This document shows positions 53,864-62,374 of a DNA stretch of 64,000 nucleotides, piece after piece; positions within the stretch are counted from its first letter, which is position 1, and each line of letters starts with the position of its first letter. The DNA comes from Rhodococcus sp. 14-2470-1b. Lineage in GTDB: Bacteria > Actinomycetota > Actinomycetes > Mycobacteriales > Mycobacteriaceae. The notes beneath the pieces were generated by a model, which saw only the letters and a list, made by a program, of their open reading frames with translations, was not told where the DNA came from and did no database searches. The stretch is from assembly GCF_002259415.1 (NCBI RefSeq), contig NZ_NPFY01000016.1, forward strand, positions 248,001 to 312,000. Reading direction: 5' to 3'. The position numbers and the translations under genes are program-made.

Positions 53864-54451
53864 GTGAACCAGTTGTCCTTCTTCTCCGCCGAGTCGCTGC
53901 CGCCGTCGGTGACCGACTTGAGTGGACTTCTCGCGTCCACCGGGCAGGTGGTTCTGTCGGCGGCCGGTGCTCGCATCTCGGTCGTCGTCGATTCGTCCTG
54001 GCGCGCGGAGGCCATCGCGGACCTGATGGCGCAGTGCGGGCTCGTGTCCGAACTCGGCCGGTCCGAGGAGGACAGGCCGCTCGTGCGGACGGCGTCGGTG
54101 CCCGAGTTGTCGGCACTCGCGTCGTTGTGGACGAAGGGCGCGGTCAAGTCGATGCCGCCGGGTTGGGTGCCCGGCGCCCGCGAGCTCCGCGCGTGGGTGC
54201 TCGCAGGCGGCCGACCGGAAGCCGAGGGCGAACGGTATGTTCTGGGACTGGATCCGCACGCGCCCGACACGCACGCCCCGTTGGCTCAGTCGCTGATGAG
54301 AGCAGGCATAGCTCCCACTCTCATCGGCACCCGAGGCTCCAATCCAGGGCTGCGCATCACCGGGCGCAGGCGAATGCTGAGGCTGGTCGAGAACGTCGGA
54401 CCTGCGCCGGAAAATCCGGACGCACGTACCAGTTGGCCGACCGCCGAGTAA
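53864..54451 (+). CDS. Conserved hypothetical protein (Rv3647c-like)
   Basis: The 195-aa protein begins VNQLSFFSAESLPPSVTDLS and contains the hydrophobic and acidic segments GQVVLSAAGARISVVVDSSW and ALASLWTKGAVKSMPPGW. I do not recognise a catalytic motif. It sits between cspA and topA as the conserved Rv3647c does. GTG 53864 is 7 nt after TACTGT (53851-53856) with no Shine-Dalgarno, so a leaderless mRNA is likely. The frame upstream of this GTG only translates repeat sequence. Confidence 0.85.
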   Translation: MNQLSFFSAESLPPSVTDLSGLLASTGQVVLSAAGARISVVVDSSWRAEAIADLMAQCGLVSELGRSEEDRPLVRTASVPELSALASLWTKGAVKSMPPGWVPGARELRAWVLAGGRPEAEGERYVLGLDPHAPDTHAPLAQSLMRAGIAPTLIGTRGSNPGLRITGRRRMLRLVENVGPAPENPDARTSWPTAE

Positions 54452-54595
54452 GAAGATGTAGAGCTGATCTGCGAGTATTTTGACGTCGTATGCCACTCTG
54501 TTACCAGGCGGACCGGCAAAATTGTCGGTTTCGACAGGTAGAAACTACTCACGGAGTGGCTCTACAGGACGCAACGAGGAAGGTTCGGCAGCAAG

Positions 54596-57589
54596 GTGGC
54601 AGCACGCAAGAACGGCACGGGGGATACCACCACCGGCGGTGCCCAGCCGCGCCGCCTTGTCATCGTGGAGTCTCCGACCAAGGCCAAGAAGATCGCCCCC
54701 TACCTGGGTAGCAACTACGTGGTCGAGGCGTCGGTCGGCCATATCCGCGACCTTCCACGCGGTGCCGCGGACGTCCCCGCGAAGTACAAGGGTGAGCCGT
54801 GGGCCCGCCTCGGTGTCGACGTCGACCACGACTTCGAAGCGCTCTACGTCGTCTCCCCGGAGAAGAAGGGCAAGGTCGCCGAGCTCAAGAGCCTGCTCAA
54901 GGACGCCGACGAACTCTTCCTCGCCACCGACCCCGACCGCGAGGGCGAGGCCATCGCCTGGCATCTCCTCGAGACCCTGAACCCCAAGATCCCTGTTCGA
55001 CGCATGGTCTTCCACGAGATCACCAAGCCGGCCATCCTCGCGGCCGCCGCCGATACCCGTGAGCTGGACCAGGACCTCGTCGACGCGCAGGAAACCAGGC
55101 GCATCCTCGACCGGCTCTACGGCTACGAAGTGTCGCCGGTGCTGTGGAAGAAGGTCATGCCGAAGCTGTCGGCGGGCCGTGTGCAGTCCGTCGCCACCAG
55201 GATCATCGTTCAGCGCGAGCGCGACCGAATGGCGTTCCGCAGTGCGGAGTACTGGGACATCTCGGCCACCCTCGACGCCGGGGCGGAAGCGTCGCCGCGG
55301 AGCTTCGGTGCGCGGCTGGTCAACGTCGACGGTTCACGCGTGGCCGCGGGTCGTGATTTCGGTGCCGACGGAAAGCTGAAGTCCGACGGTGTGACCGTTC
55401 TGGACGAACCGCGTGCCCGACGCCTCGCCGAGGCCCTTCAGGGTGTGGACCTCACCGTCGCGTCCGCTGAGGACAAGCCGTACACCCGTAAGCCGTATCC
55501 GCCGTTCATGACATCGACGCTGCAGCAGGAAGCAGGCCGCAAGCTGCGGTTCTCCTCCGAACGCACCATGCGCGTCGCGCAGCGGTTGTACGAGAACGGC
55601 TACATCACCTACATGCGTACCGACTCGACGACGCTGTCGGAGTCGGCTATCTCGGCAGCCAGGTCGCAGGCGACCGAGCTGTACGGCGCGGAGTACGTGC
55701 ATCCGTCGCCGCGTCAGTACACGCGCAAGGTCAAGAACGCCCAGGAGGCGCACGAGGCAATCAGGCCTGCCGGCGATGTGTTCCAGACGCCCGGCCAGTT
55801 GCATTCCGCGCTGCAGACCGACGAGTTCCGGTTGTACGAGCTGATCTGGCAGCGGACCGTCGCTTCCCAGATGGCCGACGTGCGGGGCACGACGCTCACG
55901 CTGCGCATCACCGGTACCGCGGGCACCGGCGAACAGTGCACGTTCTCGTCGTCCGGCCGTACCATCACTTTCGCGGGCTTCCTGAAGGCCTACGTGGAAA
56001 GCGTCGACGACGAGGCAGGCGGCCAGTCCGACGACGCCGAGTCTCGCCTCCCTGCGCTGAAGGAAGGCGCTGCGGTCACCGCGACCCAGCTCGATCCGGA
56101 CGGCCACACCACCAACCCACCCGCTCGGTACACCGAGGCGTCGCTCATCAAGACCCTCGAAGAGCTGGGTATCGGCCGGCCGTCGACGTACGCGTCGATC
56201 ATCAAGACAATCCTCGACCGCGGATACGTCTACAAACGCGGCAGCGCACTCGTGCCGTCGTGGGTGGCGTTCTCGGTGGTCGCGCTGCTGGAGGCTCACT
56301 TCGGCCGCCTCGTCGACTTCGATTTCACGGCGGGCATGGAGGACGACCTCGACGCCATCGCCGGTGGTCGTGAACGCCGCGGCGACTGGTTGACGAGCTT
56401 CTACTTCGGTGGGGACACCGGGGCCGAGGGCTCCGTCGCGAGGTCCGGTGGCCTGAAGAAGATGGTCGGCACCAACCTCGAGGACATCGACGCTCGCGTC
56501 ATCAACTCCATCAGGTTGTTCGACGACGATCAGGGCCGCGAGATCCATGTACGCGTCGGGCGCTACGGCCCGTACCTCGAGCGGATGGTGAAAAACGACG
56601 ACGATCCCGATGGGGATCCGATCTCGCAGCGCGCCAACCTGCCCGACGATCTGCCGCCGGACGAGTTGACCATCGACTTCGCCGAGAAGCTGTTCGCGAC
56701 CCCGCAGGAAGGGCGCAAGCTCGGAGCCGACCCGCTGACGGGTCACGAGATCGTAGCCAAGGAAGGACGTTTCGGTCCGTACGTGACCGAAATCCTGCCC
56801 GAGCCGGAGCCTGAATCGACTCCTCCCGAGCCGGACATCGTGCCGATTCCGCAGGACTCGGACGGCGGTGGCGGCACCAAGACCGCGGTGAAGAAAGCTG
56901 CGGCGAAGAAGGCTCCGGCCAAGAAGGCGGCAAAGAAGGCCACCGGACCCAAGCCCCGCACCGGTTCGCTGCTGAAGTCGATGGACCTGGCGACAATCAC
57001 GCTCGAGGACGCCCTCAAGCTCCTGTCGTTGCCACGGATCGTGGGCGTGGACCCGGAATCGAAGGAAGAGATCACCGCTCAGAACGGTCGCTACGGCCCG
57101 TACCTGAAGAAGGGCACGGACTCTCGGTCGCTGACCGACGAGGAGCAGCTCTTCACCGTCACCTTGGACGAGGCGCTGAAAATCTACTCCGAGCCGAAGC
57201 GACGCGGACGGCAAGGTGAAGCGAAGCCACCTCTGCGTGAGCTCGGCACCGACCCTGTCAGCGAGAAGCCGATGGTGATCAAGGACGGCCGTTTCGGTCC
57301 CTACGTCACCGACGGCGAGACCAACGCGAGCCTCCGCAAGGACGACGACGTTGCCACCATCACCGACGATCGCGCCTCGGAGCTGTTGGCGGACAGGCGT
57401 GCCCGCGGACCGGTGAAGAAGAAGGCAACCAAAAAGGCTGCTACCAAGAAGGCTGCTACCAAGACCGCAGCCAAGAAGACCCCGGCGAAGAAAGCCGCAG
57501 CCAAGAAAACTGCTGCCAAGAAAACGCCTGCCAAGAAGACACCGGCGAAGAAAACTGCAGCGAAGAAAGCTCCTCCAGCGGACTCCTGA
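54596..57589 (+). CDS. topA: DNA topoisomerase I
   Basis: It relaxes negative supercoils. The 997-aa protein has the TOPRIM domain (RRLVIVESPTKAKKI; DPDREGEAIAWHL) and the catalytic Tyr339 in YITYMRTDST. It has several C-terminal repeats of the FGPYV type (RYGPYL, RFGPYV four times) instead of zinc fingers, as in mycobacterial TopA. Two Lys/Ala-rich stretches follow: a short one near residue 765 (KKAAAKKAPAKK) and the C-terminal tail of about 55 residues rich in AKKT. These tails aid processivity. GTG 54596 has AGGAAGG 11 nt upstream. Confidence 0.97.
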   Translation: MAARKNGTGDTTTGGAQPRRLVIVESPTKAKKIAPYLGSNYVVEASVGHIRDLPRGAADVPAKYKGEPWARLGVDVDHDFEALYVVSPEKKGKVAELKSLLKDADELFLATDPDREGEAIAWHLLETLNPKIPVRRMVFHEITKPAILAAAADTRELDQDLVDAQETRRILDRLYGYEVSPVLWKKVMPKLSAGRVQSVATRIIVQRERDRMAFRSAEYWDISATLDAGAEASPRSFGARLVNVDGSRVAAGRDFGADGKLKSDGVTVLDEPRARRLAEALQGVDLTVASAEDKPYTRKPYPPFMTSTLQQEAGRKLRFSSERTMRVAQRLYENGYITYMRTDSTTLSESAISAARSQATELYGAEYVHPSPRQYTRKVKNAQEAHEAIRPAGDVFQTPGQLHSALQTDEFRLYELIWQRTVASQMADVRGTTLTLRITGTAGTGEQCTFSSSGRTITFAGFLKAYVESVDDEAGGQSDDAESRLPALKEGAAVTATQLDPDGHTTNPPARYTEASLIKTLEELGIGRPSTYASIIKTILDRGYVYKRGSALVPSWVAFSVVALLEAHFGRLVDFDFTAGMEDDLDAIAGGRERRGDWLTSFYFGGDTGAEGSVARSGGLKKMVGTNLEDIDARVINSIRLFDDDQGREIHVRVGRYGPYLERMVKNDDDPDGDPISQRANLPDDLPPDELTIDFAEKLFATPQEGRKLGADPLTGHEIVAKEGRFGPYVTEILPEPEPESTPPEPDIVPIPQDSDGGGGTKTAVKKAAAKKAPAKKAAKKATGPKPRTGSLLKSMDLATITLEDALKLLSLPRIVGVDPESKEEITAQNGRYGPYLKKGTDSRSLTDEEQLFTVTLDEALKIYSEPKRRGRQGEAKPPLRELGTDPVSEKPMVIKDGRFGPYVTDGETNASLRKDDDVATITDDRASELLADRRARGPVKKKATKKAATKKAATKTAAKKTPAKKAAAKKTAAKKTPAKKTPAKKTAAKKAPPADS

Positions 57590-57635
57590 TCGCTTCCAAC
57601 GCTCGGGTGATGCGCCGATCACCGCCGACCTCCGC

Positions 57636-57682
57636 TTGAATGCGCCATTCATGTTGTCTGTCAACATGAATGGCGCATTCAA
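57636..57682. terminator. Perfect 21-bp hairpin after topA
   Basis: Arms at 57636-57656 and 57662-57682 (starting TTGAATGCGCC and CAACATGAATGG) are perfectly complementary with a TCTGT loop. It begins 46 bp after the topA stop and probably ends its transcript. There is no T run. Confidence 0.8.
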
Positions 57683-57787
57683 ACGATGGGGTGCCTGTCG
57701 GTCTGCTCGCCTCCATCTGTTCGTAAGAACGAACCTTTCGAGCGCTGAGGGTGGCGACGGAACCAACCGCGGTCTCGGTGCGTCCAA

Positions 57788-58342
57788 GTGGGTGTGGGGA
57801 AGAAACTGGTAGTCCTGTTGTGCGTGTTGTTGTCGTTGGCCGCGTGTACTCGGACCTCGCCCGGCAGAGCCGTCGGCCAGGATGCGTGGCGAGGGCAAGG
57901 TCTTGCCGCTGGTGGGTCTACGGGCGGCCAGGCGCCGTCGTCGTCCCCGGCAGCGACCCCGTCGGCGAGGCCGTCATCCTTCGATCCGTGTGTCCTCGAG
58001 GATCTTCAGCTGAGTATCTACGCGGGCGTGGACCCGGCAACCAAGGAACCCTTGCCGAGTGTGGACGGGTGTAGCTGGACGGGCCAGTCCGGGCGTTTCT
58101 CGGTCGGGTACAGCGAAGGAGTCGATCGGACTCGGCTGGCGACCACACCCGGAGTCACCGAGTTGAGCGAGTTCGAGGCGGACGGTCAGATGGTGGACAG
58201 TTTCGTGTTCGAGGGCAACAGATGCATCTCGTTGGCCGAGATCGACGGCCGAACAGTGCAGTTCACGCTCGCGGAAACGGATTTCGATTCCTTCTGCATT
58301 CGGCTGAAGGTCGCGACGACACTGATCCTGGAGGAGATCTAG
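57788..58342 (+). CDS. DUF3558-type lipoprotein
   Basis: The 184-aa protein has a signal peptide ending in the lipobox LSLAAC (Cys20), a Ser/Pro/Ala-rich linker, then a small extracytoplasmic domain with FDPCVLEDLQL and CSWTGQSG. The conserved FDPC and CxW pattern is typical of DUF3558 proteins in mycolic acid bacteria. Function is unknown. It is directly followed by a second member of the same family with no gap, so they arose by duplication and are co-expressed. Confidence 0.82.
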   Translation: MGVGKKLVVLLCVLLSLAACTRTSPGRAVGQDAWRGQGLAAGGSTGGQAPSSSPAATPSARPSSFDPCVLEDLQLSIYAGVDPATKEPLPSVDGCSWTGQSGRFSVGYSEGVDRTRLATTPGVTELSEFEADGQMVDSFVFEGNRCISLAEIDGRTVQFTLAETDFDSFCIRLKVATTLILEEI

Positions 58343-58885
58343 GTGCGACGACCGGCAGTGCTGACCACGCTGGCAAGTGCGTTCGTGGTGTCCGTCGCGG
58401 CGTGCGGTTCCGGTGTCGACGGGACGGCCACGGCGTCGGACGAGGTCCTCGATTCATCCGAAACAGAGTACGCGGCAACGACTTCAGTCGAACCGTCTTC
58501 CGACTTCGACCCCTGCGCCTTGCCCGATGCGTTGCTGCGAGATCTCGATCTGACGGAGGCTCAGCCGACCGCGGTGGGAGAGCTCGGGTGTATCTGGGGA
58601 AACGACCGTATCGCGGTGTCGGTTCTGGTGTTCGAGGACACGTTGACGCTTCCCGACCCGTACACGAGTCCCTCGACCACCGAGGTTCGTACGCTGACCG
58701 ACGGCGGGTACACCACCTACGCCTTCCTGCTCGACGGCGACACGTACACCACTCAGACGATGACGGCGTCGGGTGCAGTGATGCTGAGCGCGAATCGACT
58801 CGGTGTGTCGTCCGCCGAGGAGGTGCGTGCCGGCTCGGTCGACGTTTTCCGCGTGGTGCTGCCGTATCTCCCGCCGCCTGCGTGA
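58343..58885 (+). CDS. DUF3558-type lipoprotein, second copy
   Basis: The 180-aa protein has the lipobox VSVAAC (Cys21), an acidic Ser/Thr linker, FDPCALPDALLRDL and GCIWGNDRIAV, the same pattern as its neighbour. It starts immediately after the upstream stop. Both lipoproteins lie between topA and the delta' gene, where M. tuberculosis has an adenylate cyclase gene (Rv3645) instead, as I recall. Function unknown. Confidence 0.82.
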   Translation: MRRPAVLTTLASAFVVSVAACGSGVDGTATASDEVLDSSETEYAATTSVEPSSDFDPCALPDALLRDLDLTEAQPTAVGELGCIWGNDRIAVSVLVFEDTLTLPDPYTSPSTTEVRTLTDGGYTTYAFLLDGDTYTTQTMTASGAVMLSANRLGVSSAEEVRAGSVDVFRVVLPYLPPPA

Positions 58886-58936
58886 TGCGCCGGGCGCGAG
58901 GCGTTCGTGTCGCACCGAGCGACTAGGCTCGCTGGC

Positions 58937-60124
58937 ATGGCGGGAGTTTTCGATCGGCTGATCGGCCAAGAGGACGTAGAGGCAGAGTTGACCGCCGCGG
59001 CCGTCGGGGCTCGTACCGGGGACCCGGGTTCCGCGATGACGCACTCCTGGTTGTTCACCGGCCCTCCCGGATCCGGTCGATCCATCGCTGCTCTGTGCTT
59101 CGCGGCGGCCCTGCAATGCACCACCGAGGGGTCACCAGGCTGCGGTACCTGTCACCCGTGCACCACGACGATGGCCGGCACCCACGGCGATGTCCGACGG
59201 ATCATCCCGCAGGGCTTGAGCATCAGCGTCAAGGAGATGCGGGAGATCGTGCAGATCGCTGCGCGTCGGCCCAGCACCGGGCGCTGGCAGATCGTCGTCA
59301 TCGAAGATGCGGATCGGCTCAGCGAGGCGGCCGCCAACGCGTTGCTGAAGGTCGTCGAGGAGCCGCCGGAGCGGACGGTCATGTTGCTGTGCGCACCGTC
59401 GACCGATCCGGAGGACATGTCCGTCACCCTCCGCTCGCGCTGCCGCCATGTGCATCTCGTGACGCCTACGACGCCGGCGATCGCTCAGGTTCTGCAGACT
59501 CGCGACAAGCTCGACGCGGAGACGGCCCAGTGGGCGGCGTCGATCAGCGGTGGACACGTGGGCCGCGCCCGGCGACTGGCGAAGGACGAGGACGCTCGTG
59601 CCAGGCGCAAGCGTGCCCTCGGTCTCGCGTCGGCTGCAGCGCGGCCCAACCAGGCCTATCTCGCGGCCGAGGAGATGGTGAAGGCCGCGGAGACGGAAGC
59701 CGCGGAGATCAGTGCGGCCCTCGACGACGTCGAGATGGAGGAGCTGCGCACTGCGCTCGGCGCAGGCGGCACCGGTAAGGGCGCGGCGGGCGCGCTGCGG
59801 GGGTCCGCCGGCGTCATCAAGGAGCTCGAGGCGCGGCAGAAATCGCGTCGTACCCGTAATCTTCGAGACGCTTTCGACCGAGCTCTGATCGATCTCGCCG
59901 GTTTGTATCGCGATGCGTTGACCCGCTCTTACGGATCCACCGCTGTGCTCAACCATCCGGACATGTCGGAACAGATCGAACGTATGGCCAGGGGTGCGTC
60001 GCCGGAGGCTCTGTTGAAGAGTATCGAGGCAATCCTCGAATGCCGTGAAGCCTTGGCGCTCAACTCCAAGCCCAAGTTCGCCGTCTACGCCATGGTCGCG
60101 CAATTGGGTGCAGCGCTGCGCTGA
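58937..60124 (+). CDS. holB: DNA polymerase III delta' subunit (HolB-like)
   Basis: The 395-aa protein belongs to the clamp-loader family: P-loop region LFTGPPGSGRSIAA, in which the Walker A Lys is Arg; a zinc-binding cluster CGTCHPC with an upstream Cys; and IEDADRLSEAAANALLKVVEEPP. Loss of the P-loop Lys means it probably does not bind ATP productively, as expected for delta'. ATG 58937 lies 7 nt after TAGGCT and is predicted leaderless. It corresponds to Rv3644c. Confidence 0.93.
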   Translation: MAGVFDRLIGQEDVEAELTAAAVGARTGDPGSAMTHSWLFTGPPGSGRSIAALCFAAALQCTTEGSPGCGTCHPCTTTMAGTHGDVRRIIPQGLSISVKEMREIVQIAARRPSTGRWQIVVIEDADRLSEAAANALLKVVEEPPERTVMLLCAPSTDPEDMSVTLRSRCRHVHLVTPTTPAIAQVLQTRDKLDAETAQWAASISGGHVGRARRLAKDEDARARRKRALGLASAAARPNQAYLAAEEMVKAAETEAAEISAALDDVEMEELRTALGAGGTGKGAAGALRGSAGVIKELEARQKSRRTRNLRDAFDRALIDLAGLYRDALTRSYGSTAVLNHPDMSEQIERMARGASPEALLKSIEAILECREALALNSKPKFAVYAMVAQLGAALR

Positions 60125-60133
60125 GGCGTGAGA

Positions 60134-60652
60134 TCAGGCCTTCCGTCGCGCCCGCGAAGCCCGAAGATTGGCAATGTTCCCGCAGGTCTTGACGTCGTGC
60201 CAGACGCCGCTGTTGTTGCGGGAACGGTCGTAGAACGCAGAGCCGCACGCTTTGTTCTTGCAACGCTTGAGGCGCCGCCAGGTGTCCGCGCGTTGAGCCA
60301 GCAGAACCTCGGCCCAGATGCGCGACGTCACGTACTCGTGGCCGGTTCCCGACGGTCCCAACTGGACGGTTCCCGATGCATCGAGGGTGAGGACAGCGTC
60401 GGCGCGCGTGGCTGTCGGAGCCGTGCCTGCAATGAGTAGTTCGATCGTCGTGCGCAGTTCGCGTAGTGCCGCGGCGTCGTCGTCGCCGAGGTCGTGTCCC
60501 ATCGCGGTGGATGCCACCGCGCCGTCGGCGAGCAGGTCGGGCAGTCCCTTTGCGTCGATCGCTCGGGTGTTGAGCAGGTTCTGGACGTAAGCGAGGCCGT
60601 CGGGGGCGGGGTCGAGGCGGAATCGCTCCGTCGGTGTCGGCGTCGATGACAT
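60134..60652 (-). CDS. CGNR zinc-finger regulator
   Basis: The 172-aa protein has an N-terminal ABATE-like helical domain (LAYVQNLLNTRAIDAKGLPD) and a C-terminal CGNR zinc finger: CKNKACGSAFYD, then VKTCGNIANLRASRARR. Such proteins are putative stress or ligand-responsive transcription factors. ATG 60652 lies 6 nt after TACTGT (minus strand) and is likely leaderless. It is divergent from an SDR gene with an inverted repeat between them, so it may control that gene. Confidence 0.88.
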   Translation of the reverse strand: MSSTPTPTERFRLDPAPDGLAYVQNLLNTRAIDAKGLPDLLADGAVASTAMGHDLGDDDAAALRELRTTIELLIAGTAPTATRADAVLTLDASGTVQLGPSGTGHEYVTSRIWAEVLLAQRADTWRRLKRCKNKACGSAFYDRSRNNSGVWHDVKTCGNIANLRASRARRKA

Positions 60653-60664
60653 AACTCAACAGTA

Positions 60665-60707
60665 TTTGACTATGTCGATCCAGGCAAGTAGTACTGACAG
60701 AGTCAAA
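60665..60707. promoter_or_regulatory. Inverted-repeat operator between CGNR regulator and SDR
   Basis: TTTGACTATGTC (60665-60676) and GACAGAGTCAAA (60696-60707) are inverted copies with one mismatch, 19 bp apart. The first starts 1 bp from the CGNR -10 hexamer (60659-60664). The layout suits a site bound by the regulator itself. Confidence 0.6.
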
Positions 60708-60738
60708 AGCATTTAAGTTATGTCGAAGGGTGGGTCCG

Positions 60739-61440
60739 ATGGTGGCAATCGAAGGCGCGGTCGTAGTGGTGACCGGCGGGCAGCGTGGGTTGGGCAAATC
60801 GATCGTCGACGAGTTTCTGGCGCGTGGCGCGGCGAAGATCTACGCGACGGCCAGGGTGCCCAAGCCCACAGACGATCCGCGCGTCGCCGCGAAGGCTCTC
60901 GATGTCACCGACCCGGATTCTGTTGCAGCACTGGCTCGGGAGCTGACCGATGTCACCATCGTCGTCAACAATGCGGGCGCCCCGGGGTCGGGTCCGTTGC
61001 TGGGATCGACACTCGAGGACGTGCGGACCGTGTTCGAGACCAACTTCTTCGGTGCTGTGCGGGTCGCGCAGTCCTTCGCACCGATTCTCGCGAGCAACGG
61101 CGGCGGTGCGCTGGTCGACGTGCATTCGGTTCTGTCCTGGGTGGGTGGCGCCGGAGCGTACGGCGCATCGAAGGCCGCACTGTGGTCGGCGACCAACTCC
61201 CTTCGGGTCGAACTCGGCCCGCAAGGGACCCTCGTGACGGGAGTGCATCTGGGTTACACCGACACGGACATGATCGCGGACCTGGACGTGCCGAAGAACG
61301 ATCCGAAGGATGTGGCGAAAGCCATCGTCGACGGTGTCGCGAACGGGGACACCGAGGTGCTTGCCGACGACGTGACCAGGTACTTCAAGTCCGTTCTCGC
61401 CGGCCCGGTCGAGGGTCTCGCCATCCCCGCGGGGTCCTGA
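60739..61440 (+). CDS. Short-chain dehydrogenase/reductase
   Basis: The 233-aa SDR has VVVTGGQRGLGKSIVDEFL (TGxxxGxG), NNAGAPGSG, Ser in VHSVLSW and the catalytic AYGASKAAL (YxxxK). Arg in TARV after beta2 suggests NADP(H). ATG 60739 was preferred to GTG 60730 because AAGGG lies 8 nt upstream. Divergence from the CGNR gene suggests co-regulation. Substrate unknown. Confidence 0.9.
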   Translation: MVAIEGAVVVVTGGQRGLGKSIVDEFLARGAAKIYATARVPKPTDDPRVAAKALDVTDPDSVAALARELTDVTIVVNNAGAPGSGPLLGSTLEDVRTVFETNFFGAVRVAQSFAPILASNGGGALVDVHSVLSWVGGAGAYGASKAALWSATNSLRVELGPQGTLVTGVHLGYTDTDMIADLDVPKNDPKDVAKAIVDGVANGDTEVLADDVTRYFKSVLAGPVEGLAIPAGS

Positions 61441-61500
61441 GGGGAGGCGATTTCAGTTTCGGGCGGATGCTCCGTTAGACTCACCAACGCCGAAAGGCAC

Positions 61501-61573
61501 GCCGCCTTAGCTCAGTCGGTAGAGCATTTCACTCGTAATGAAAAGGTCAAGAGTTCGATTCTCTTAGGCGGCT
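61501..61573 (+). tRNA. tRNA-Thr(CGT)
   Basis: Acceptor arms GCCGCCT and AGGCGGC pair. The D arm is AGCTCAGTCGGTAGAGC, the anticodon stem TTTCA/TGAAA carries loop CTCGTAA, and the T arm contains GAGTTCGATTCTC. The anticodon CGT reads ACG threonine codons. CCA is not encoded. A terminator follows 13 bp later. Confidence 0.97.
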
Positions 61574-61585
61574 CGTAGGAGCGAA

Positions 61586-61617
61586 AACCCCTTCCCAGCG
61601 TCAGCTGGGGAGGGGTT
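61586..61617 (+). terminator. Terminator of tRNA-Thr
   Basis: AACCCCTTCCCAGC (61586-61599) and GCTGGGGAGGGGTT (61604-61617) form a 14-bp stem with one wobble pair and a 4-nt loop. TTCG follows. The A-rich left side also serves the convergent flavodoxin-like gene. Confidence 0.88.
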
Positions 61618-61637
61618 TCGTCGTGCGGGGCGGGGTC

Positions 61638-62111
61638 TCATCGAGCGTTGTCGCGCAGGTGCTCGGCGAAGGCGCGGGCGGAGGCGAGGTCGGTGCTGTT
61701 CGGTCGCCCGCGTCGGATGCCGCCGACGAGCTTGAACGGCATGAATGTGTCGAATCCGCGGCAGGAGAAACCTCCGACGACGTCGAAGCCTTTGTGTTCG
61801 AGCCGTTCGACGAGAGATGCGGAGAAGCGAAGCCAGCGGGATTCGGCGAGGCCGCTGGTGGCGAAGAGGAACGCGGGTGTGCCGTCCTGGGGTGGCAGTG
61901 CGTCGATGTAGGCAACCAGGTCGGAGTGGAACGAGCCGTAGTAGATGCCTGAACCGAAGCCGACGAGGTCGTGCCCGTCGAGGTCGCGGCCGGTCGGGTC
62001 GGCCGATTCGGGTGAGATCACCGAGGCGCCGAGGACCCCGGCGATGGCGTCGGCGACCCGTCTGGTGTTTCCGTGGGAGACGGACGCGCAGACAAGGATC
62101 GGTTCGCTCAT
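61638..62111 (-). CDS. Flavodoxin-like protein
   Basis: The 157-aa protein begins MSEPILVCASVSHGNTRRVA, the phosphate-binding loop of flavodoxins. It continues with LVGFGSGIYYGSFHSDLVAY and FLFATSGLAESRW, which fit the FMN isoalloxazine loops. It may carry electrons or act as a small oxidoreductase. ATG 62111 lies 7 nt after TAAGCT (minus strand) and lacks a ribosome binding site. Redox partner unknown. Confidence 0.88.
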   Translation of the reverse strand: MSEPILVCASVSHGNTRRVADAIAGVLGASVISPESADPTGRDLDGHDLVGFGSGIYYGSFHSDLVAYIDALPPQDGTPAFLFATSGLAESRWLRFSASLVERLEHKGFDVVGGFSCRGFDTFMPFKLVGGIRRGRPNSTDLASARAFAEHLRDNAR

Positions 62112-62132
62112 GCAACTGAGCTTAGCGACGGT

Positions 62133-62286
62133 CGATCCACAGCCTTCTCACGCAAGTTACTCACAGGCGTGTAATTCAGGTACACACCCTCTGAACAGCA
62201 AAAACCTGGCGCCGGCCCACGTTCATCCACACGCCATCCACAGATCGGAAGTGTTGGTCCTCGAGATTTCCACAGGTTTGTCCACA
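62133..62286 (+). other. Cluster of five DnaA-box-like TCCACA sites
   Basis: In 154 bp five sites in the same direction contain TCCACA: CGATCCACA (62133), TCATCCACA (62223), CCATCCACA (62234), ATTTCCACA (62266) and TTGTCCACA (62278). The last matches the TT(A/G)TCCACA consensus perfectly. The region lies in the gap between the flavodoxin-like and LacI genes. It could be a DnaA titration or regulation site; no origin features such as a dnaA or dnaN gene are present. Confidence 0.5.
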
Positions 62287-62374
62287 GCCTGTTAGTGCAT
62301 ATGTTCGAATGGGCGTCGGCACGGTGTTCTGTCTACTGTTGCTCTCGAGGCGGAAACGACGGAAAGGTACTTCT

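Noticed and set aside
55334..57898. 854-codon minus-strand frame opposite topA
   Set aside because: Arg/Gly/Leu-rich translation with no domain; it arises from topA codon bias and the lysine repeat tail.
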